From positions 1,617,501 to 1,681,500 of the forward strand of contig JAFBJZ010000357.1 of the NCBI GenBank assembly GCA_016785225.1: 64,000 bases of DNA. Reading direction: 5' to 3'. Under the pieces are notes generated by a model. That model was not told the origin of the DNA and ran no database searches. It worked only from the letters and a program-made list of their open reading frames with translations. Positions 57,509-64,000 of this stretch are shown one piece after another (position 1 is the stretch's first letter; every line of letters begins with the position of its first letter). Position numbers and translations under genes: made by a program. This DNA is from Psettodes erumei. Its lineage: Eukaryota > Chordata > Actinopteri > Pleuronectiformes > Psettodidae.

Positions 57509-60040
57509 CTTGACACAGAGAAGAAATGCATATGTTGAAACATAAGAGGTTCATAAGAGTTTCATCAACTTAACACTACGCAAGCATAATTTTCCACTAC
57601 TGAACAAACACAGTATATGCAATATGCTGGAGGTGTAAATAAAAACAAGAAGCTCTTTAAACTCAAATTTCATCAGATACAACAGTGCTGCAACACGACC
57701 TCTGTGCTCATGATATTCACTTTCTGTTTACACTGAATTTGAAGAATTTTCTACCTGTTTCTACCAGTTGCAAGTAACTATTAAATTTCATAATTTCCCA
57801 GAACCAAAACTGATGTCTTTAAGTGAATGTATTTGTCTGACCAGCAGTCAGAAATCTTAAATATTCTGTTTACAAAGATATAAAAGAGAGCAAAGACACA
57901 AATCCTCACATTAGAGAAACCAGACAAAGAAATGTTTGGCATTTTTGCCAGATAAATAATAATAAAATAATCATCAGAACTGCCTGTTGATTGTGATAGT
58001 TCATTGCATTTTGTTGATCAACTAAATTCAGCTATTCGTTTTCACCTTATTGATTTGTACTGTACAGAGATGTCTACTATTCTATCAGTTCAATGTTCTG
58101 TCCAACCCCTGGATGTTGATATCAGGGGAATGCGATTATTTTCAATATCTCCTTTATTTTGCAGTAAACCCTGCCAGTCATCCACTACAGGAGTCACAAA
58201 GAGCTGATGAGGAGCAGATGTGATGTGTTGTATATGGGGAGCGAGAGAAAGTAAACTGTACAGATCACTTAAGAATGTTGAGTCCTAAAATCAAGAAACA
58301 TTTAATGCTGCATCACAAGACTCATACTGCACAGCACACAAAGACTAATTCAGTTATATCATATCATCAACCAGTACTGATGAGGCATCATGCCCGACAG
58401 CTACAATACACCAGACAGACTACTTAAGGTCTTCCCTCCACATGAACCTCAACCTCTGTGCTAAGGTCAGGTTTAATACAGTGGAGTGTTTTTCGTTCTG
58501 TGTTTACTTCTCTTGTGCTCTTTCATTCCAGTAAAATTCCCCAGAGAGGGACGTATGGATGAAAGCCCTGAGTCAGTGCAGCAACCTTAGGGCTGACTGA
58601 GCCGGAGCTCGCCAGAGGAGAGGGAGATTACATCCACTGAGGTCTGCACTGATTCCTCTGCCTGCGGAAGTAGGACAAGTACGTGAGGTAGGAGAATCCT
58701 GAAAAGCGGTGGAGGGTTTGGTGAGTTCTGAAGGTGAAACTTTAAAGCTGGCAATCCATATTAGGCCTAAATGTATTACGGTTCTTCATCCATTGCTTTC
58801 TCTTAAATCAGTCATTTTTTCCACATTATTTTTCTATGACTTCCGATTCATCCATTTCAATCTATCATTTTCCTTTTCCTATAATCTCCTTCCTTCCATA
58901 TTTTCCCAGTCCTCTCTCTTTCTTCCTGGGTGGATCCTCTGGGGCAGATCAGCCTCAGCTTTTCTGTCGCCCATCACCACACCCAAGTTGAGCTCATATG
59001 CTAACTATAGACCACCTAATCTTCTTTTCCTCTCCTCTGTGTCTGCAGCTGACCGCATCCTGCAGCCTTGCCTTTTCTCCTCAATCGCTCTCCTCTCTAC
59101 CTCTCATCGTATCTCTCCTTCCTCTCTCTTTTTTCCTGACTCTACGTCTCCAGCAAAGTCTGTAAATGGATACCCCCACTGGGATCTTAAGGAAAAAGGA
59201 GAGCAGCAAAAGAAAAAGAGGGTGGATCAATTTGTCAGGGTGGGAGGAGGAGAAGAGAGGGCTGTACTGATGGATCGGGGATAAGTTGACCTGGAAAAGG
59301 AGATGGGGGTCTAATGGCTGAGTAGTGGAGCTCAGCACAACTCCCCCCTTTACTGTCCACCAGCACACACACTCACACTGATACATCCTTTTGACTCCTC
59401 TTTCTCGGGTTTGTTTCTAATTCACTGTGACAAAGTGATGCCTGTCTCTGCAGCCCTGCATCCGGACAACACCAACGGTCCTGCACACATTAGCAATGAA
59501 CCAAATATGTGGAGGCTTGCTATCTGTGGCTGCATTCATATCTTCACAGCGAACACACTGCTCTCACAAAGCCAAGACTTAATTCTTTTCAAACAGAAAC
59601 ATTTGCACATATCTGTGAAAAAAGCTAATAAACACACACGGGGAAAAACAGATGCACTTTGCACCCATGATTGTGGCTGTGTGTGTCAGAAAGAGAGGCA
59701 GGGGTGAGCAGAGGGAGGAGGGTGGTTGACAGGAGATCTGTCCCCTGGGGGATGGGAGGGTGGGAGGGACAGAGGGAGGCTGAGATGGATGCAGGCATAG
59801 CGAGATGGTCGGCTGGGGGGTTGAGGTTGAGTGTGGTGAAGGCAAACTAGCTGAGAGATGTAAACATGCGTCTGTCTTTGTGCTTCTGAACCACAAGAAG
59901 ACAACACAACATAACAGGAATGTAGCTTGGCACACACACAGAATTCATTCATCACAGATAACTGTGTATTGTGATTATTTTTCTAAACATACCTATTTGG
60001 CTTCTGCCTGGAGGCTTCACCTTCAGCTCACTGGTCAACT
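56790..60040 (-). CDS. ccdc92b: CCDC92B-like coiled-coil protein, C-terminal part (two exons; 5' end outside window)
   Basis: Member of the CCDC92 coiled-coil family; function is poorly known (CCDC92 itself is reported at centrosome/cilium). Exons 59993-60040 and 56790-57508 join in phase 1. They give a predicted coiled coil (ELTSELKVKPPGR, then ELQEEEELLEAHCRD...), the family block EKERHFLEELKRRSH and TELQKQTEAAAYLSFQLHAA, then a low-complexity tail with a basic patch (KPKRKSARASSR), the family-like MPDPALFLHPRRHRAR, and an acidic end. MPDP-FL also occurs in human CCDC92. The position beside cluh supports the B paralog. The N-terminal exon, which in the family carries a LEHQL-type heptad segment, was not found up to base 64000. 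About 254 residues are visible. Confidence 0.85.
57509..59992 (-). other. ccdc92b: ccdc92b intron
   Basis: AT-rich intron with a pyrimidine-rich segment at about 58800-59150 on the plus strand. No further exon was recognised. Confidence 0.7.
59993..60040 (-). CDS. ccdc92b: ccdc92b internal coding exon (48 bases)
   Basis: Encodes LTSELKVKPPGRSQI with phase 1 at both ends. Acceptor TTGTTTTTCAG, donor GTATGT. LTSELKVK corresponds to LTYELTVK in human CCDC92. Confidence 0.75.
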
Positions 60041-61600
60041 CTGAAAAACAAAAGAGACAGAGAAACACATTAAATTATTATTAAGACACAGAAATGTAAC
60101 AAACAAACAAAAACAAAACATGCAATCATATTGTTAGTGCATAAATAAAGATGCTCATTGATGTCTTGTACTGTCTTGAAATGTCTTAAAGCTGTGTGCT
60201 GACATTTTCTGTTAACATAACAGATGCTGCTTGATGCAGTTTCCGTCACATTTGCGGTGAGGTAATACATAATTCATGAAGCAAAATCTGAAACTTTACA
60301 TCAAAGAATGTGTGCCAGGGACTTGGCCAATGGGGTTCTGCTACAATACTTGTCACAGTCTGCAGAAAAAAATGTCTTTACTGTTACTTCAATAAGACAT
60401 ATTAGCATTATTAGCATTCCTTTGGTGAGATCAATATTCACTTAGATAAAAACTGCTGGCTTTGCTTTTTCTTATCAAATTGCAATGCAAACCAAACAAA
60501 TAAAATAGTATTGAACTACGTAAGCAGAGCTGCATTTATCAAAACATCTAACTAAAAAAACCACACCGTTTGACCATCATTTCAACCCAAAGCTATGTTG
60601 TTCGCTCTGCTCACTGATTATCTTCTTAAAGCTGATTGATTCAGATGTTCTCAAATGATATAACATTTGTGGTAAGCAGTTTACTTTCCATTGTGTATTT
60701 TACTGTGTAACTTGTGTTTCTACTAGGTCCTGTCTAAATGTTGGATTGGATAATAGAACTGTTAAATCACAAATATGATTGTACTTTTTTAAGCAGTGTA
60801 GTTGAATTGTTTTACTGTGAGATGCCCCACCAACATGATAAAGGTTATCCCACTATCACACGCTGTGATATCTGGTGCACTGGCATTTTTAGATACTGGA
60901 TGGATTATATCTCATGTTCTGGCATTACAGCAACTAATGGTTTATGTTTTTGAGAGGATATGGTTTCAGACTGGAATACGGTACTCAATTATTAGAGATG
61001 AAGGATTGTCCCTGATAAAAACATAATTCAGCTTAGCGTCTCAGAGAGGGATGTGGGGATCAGACTGCCAGACGTTGTCCAGCCTGTCACTCATTTTGAG
61101 TCATTCATGCAGGCCTTGCTGTAGAGAAATCTTGACATTAAGCTTTCAGTACAAACTCATGCACAGGAATATGTGTGTGTATGGTCTGTATGTGAGTGTG
61201 GCTCCAGTAATTTTTAGATTAATATGGCATAGATTTGCCTCATTTCATTTTTCCACAGCCTGAAATCAGCAGCACCCAAAATGAAAACACGGAAACAGTC
61301 GTTTTCAGTTTTTAACAGTAATAAATATAAGTGTTCATAAGCAAATTGGAGATTTTTGGTTCAAAAATGCAAATATTTTTTCATATGATTGGATTTGATT
61401 AATTTTATTAAGAAAGAATTAGCATTTTGTAATAAAACTCTTCATTGAAAAAAGATAATCTCGAATGATTTCGAAAAGCAACGTGTCATTAGCCTTTCTT
61501 CTCCTCCTGCTCTCTCTGTCACTCCCCTTCTTCCCTCTGCAGTAAGCATAACACACCCACCCATGCAGCTGGCATGGAGACAGAAAGACAGAGGGGGGTG

Positions 61601-61672
61601 AAAGGGGGGGAAGGAAGAAAGATAAAAGAGAAGAAAGGAAGGAAGTGAGGAAAGAAGGAAGGAAGGAAGGGG
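61601..61672. repeat. (GGAA)n-rich purine tract
   Basis: Imperfect GGAA/GAAA run. Perfect GGAA arrays can bind ETS factors, but this one is broken. Confidence 0.85.
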
Positions 61673-61966
61673 GTATAGAGTCCGCAGACTCGCTGATTGC
61701 TAGTTGAGTATTTTCTCATTATTACCCTCCTTTATGAAGTTTGTTTAACAGCAGGAAGTGAAAAGCAAAGAGATATTTCTTGGGAAAAAACCCCCCCCAC
61801 AAAAAACACAACAGTCAAACAATGAAAAAAAGACGCTCAGCAAATTTCAACATCCAGTGAGTGAGTAATGCTTTCTAGGTCAGGCTTATCTCCAACAGCC
61901 TCACTGAGCGTTCAAGTTTTTTGTTTAATGGCTCCACGGCTGAATGTTACAAAGATATGCTGAAGG

Positions 61967-61970
<4 letters not shown>

Positions 61971-62007
<37 letters not shown>
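61971..62007. repeat. (AC)n microsatellite
   Basis: AC run in the ccdc92b 5' intron. Confidence 0.95.
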
Positions 62008-62009
<2 letters not shown>

Positions 62010-62998
62010 TAACTGATTTCCATGACACACAATAAACACATTATATTGGAGAAAAAGACTCCATTACAAAAACAGACGATGAAAATTGATTTAGCTTGTT
62101 GTTGTTCAAGGAGACAGAAGGGCAAGCACATTTATGCTGATGAGTTCAGAACGGCAACAGCAAAAAAGAGGTCAACAGTGAAAAGGCAGAGCTAATGTGC
62201 ACAGCACCACCATCAACTCAACCTTGCATTAACCTTCCAGGCTGCACGTTAGTGAACACCTATCACACCTGCACGCTGCATCAGCCTATCAGCATGTGGC
62301 CTCACCACCCCCCAAAACTAAAGTTCCACCTACAATCAGGATCATTTGAGAGCTTGAAATTTGCAGTTTCCTTGTCCTTTGCATGCAGGAAGCCTATAAG
62401 AATTAAAGCATAATTTAATCATTTAATCAGTTTTACTTTTATTACTCCTTAAAAACAGATTTTCCATTCAGGCATGAAAGTATCTTAAGAAGCTTTAAAG
62501 AAGCTTAGTAGAAAGAGTAGAGTCGATGGTCCTGAGTGTTTTAGTGAATGTGGCGTAATGATGCAATCCCACAGAAACCTCTGAGGAATGCAGAAATGAA
62601 AGGCTGTGTTACAGGCAGATACAAGCTGCTGAGCAGATTCATGACTCCAGCTGCTGCTGGAAGAAAATTTATTTGGGTTTTTGAGATCTGAGGAGAGAAC
62701 ATATTTGTCACCACTGAGAAAATGCAGTGAACCTCTCCTGGAGCTATTGTTTCTCTGAAGGTTTAGCCACACACTGACTTTTTCCCTGGTGCTGACTGAA
62801 CACATTAAACACAGATTCAGCTCCATGCGGCCAAAAAAAAAAAGATAAAAATCTATGAAGGAACCAAGAGCTCTGCCTTTACAGTTGCAGACGCTGTGCA
62901 GACAGAGGCAGAGGAAGAGTATTCAGTTACACACAAGCTCTCTCTCTGTTGGGGGTTGGGGTGGCGTTTTTTTTCAGTTTGTCTCTTAATATGACAAA

Positions 62999-63005
62999 AC
63001 ACACA

Positions 63006-63053
<48 letters not shown>
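62999..63053. repeat. (AC)n microsatellite
   Basis: AC run with one interruption near its start. Confidence 0.95.
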
Positions 63054-63054
<1 letters not shown>

Positions 63055-63160
63055 CCTATAACCACCACACAAAGCATTAGTGACCAGATGTGACTGTGCA
63101 GCAGAGCTATAAAGTAATGAAGGGGGTTGTTTTCAACACAAGTGATACTGGTTAGAAGCC

Positions 63161-63163
63161 CAC

Positions 63164-63216
<53 letters not shown>
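63161..63216. repeat. (CA)n microsatellite
   Basis: CA run with one CG interruption, about 110 bases from the previous tract and in the same sense. Confidence 0.95.
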
Positions 63217-63219
<3 letters not shown>

Positions 63220-64000
63220 CCTCCCCCTCACTCTCCCCATGTGTTGTTTGTTTGTTTAACACAATCCCCTTCATATGGATTACTAAAGCTATGGGATCTA
63301 TGGATTAACTAAATCATGATGGATATGTTTGTATACATCTTTCTGAGGATGTATTGTGTGTGTCAGAGTAAATACATGTATCTATATTGTGTGTTAGCCT
63401 GCTCAATTTGTATGTTTGTTTGTATACACTTGTATTCACATTGTGGAGACAAACATCTGCATAACAGGACTAGTTATTTTAGGTTTTAGGACTTGGTTTT
63501 AGGGTTTTGGTAAAAATTATAACCATGTCAAGACCAGGCTTTCACTGCATTTAAATTCCAGTTAAGAGTAGAGTAAGTGAGTGGGAAAAGCTGTTTGTTC
63601 TGGCTCTGATCGGAGATGTCAGAACACACAGAATATCTCCCAATTATTGAAAAGAACTACAAACATGTCAACAAACTGCTGGCAGAATGGCTGTAAGTGC
63701 ATAGCTGCTGGCACATCACAAATCCAGTATTAACAATAATACAATTCAATTCATATGAGCCACACACTGACTGTATCGGGTTTCACTTGCTAAAAGCTGC
63801 TACACTTACTTGAAACAACAAAATTAGCTGATTTAGGCTCTTTGTCTAAGTGTGACTACAAGATCAGCACTTGGGCTAACCGCCATGGAATCATTTTTGT
63901 TCTTCCTATACTACATGCAGCATAAGGTAAGGCTGTTGGCCTTCAGCACGTAGCTGCGAGAGTAAAGCATTTGGAAAGCCTCCAGGGAATTAATGAAATT

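Larger units (their letters stand above)
60041..64000 (-). other. ccdc92b: ccdc92b 5' intron, to window edge
   Basis: Searched on the minus strand for the N-terminal exon; none was found. It holds a GGAA-rich run (61601-61672) and three CA tracts (61971-62007, 62999-63053, 63161-63216). Confidence 0.6.

Noticed and set aside
58709..59284. Plus-strand frame of 191 codons
   Set aside because: Ser/Phe/Leu-rich composition follows from a pyrimidine-rich intron segment. No domain and no start support.

Overview
This is a vertebrate nuclear genome segment, most likely from a teleost fish, probably a percomorph. The evidence is short GT-AG introns, many long (CA/TG)n tracts, teleost-type dispersed repeats, and proteins that best match fish forms of known genes. 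Four genes are recognised, all on the minus strand, so each is read from high to low coordinates. From low to high coordinate they are mettl16 (only its first coding exon), pafah1b1/LIS1 (complete CDS), cluh (complete CDS) and ccdc92b (3' part; its N-terminus lies beyond the window). This matches the METTL16-PAFAH1B1-CLUH-CCDC92B neighbourhood that I know from human 17p13.3.

Layout: 1-4707 is mettl16 intron. The mettl16 start exon is at 4708-4835, with its promoter at about 4890-5370. About 5900-9717 is the probable pafah1b1 3'UTR. The pafah1b1 CDS has ten coding exons between 9718 and 25253 and encodes 410 aa, exactly the human length. Its CpG-rich 5' regions lie at about 25250-25480 and 32500-32960. 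33100-35440 is an intergenic, repeat-rich stretch. About 35430-36368 is the cluh 3'UTR. The cluh CDS has 27 coding exons between 36369 and 51898 and encodes 1388 aa. 51900-56789 is AT-rich intergenic DNA. ccdc92b has coding exons at 56790-57508 and 59993-60040, and its introns continue to the right edge.

The genes share no single pathway. METTL16 is an RNA m6A methyltransferase, LIS1 is a dynein regulator and PAF-acetylhydrolase subunit, CLUH is a cytosolic RNA-binding protein for mitochondrial-protein mRNAs, and CCDC92B is a little-studied coiled-coil protein. The exon boundaries were worked out by hand. All 36 introns bounded on both sides by coding exons are GT-AG and keep phase, and the joined lengths give open frames.

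I saw no new gene system, CRISPR array, prophage or transfer. The points most worth checking are about splicing and promoters. They are a hidden 78-base in-frame cassette exon and a second first exon in cluh, complementary TG and CA tracts on either side of pafah1b1 coding exon 2, and a UG-repeat 3' splice site in cluh.
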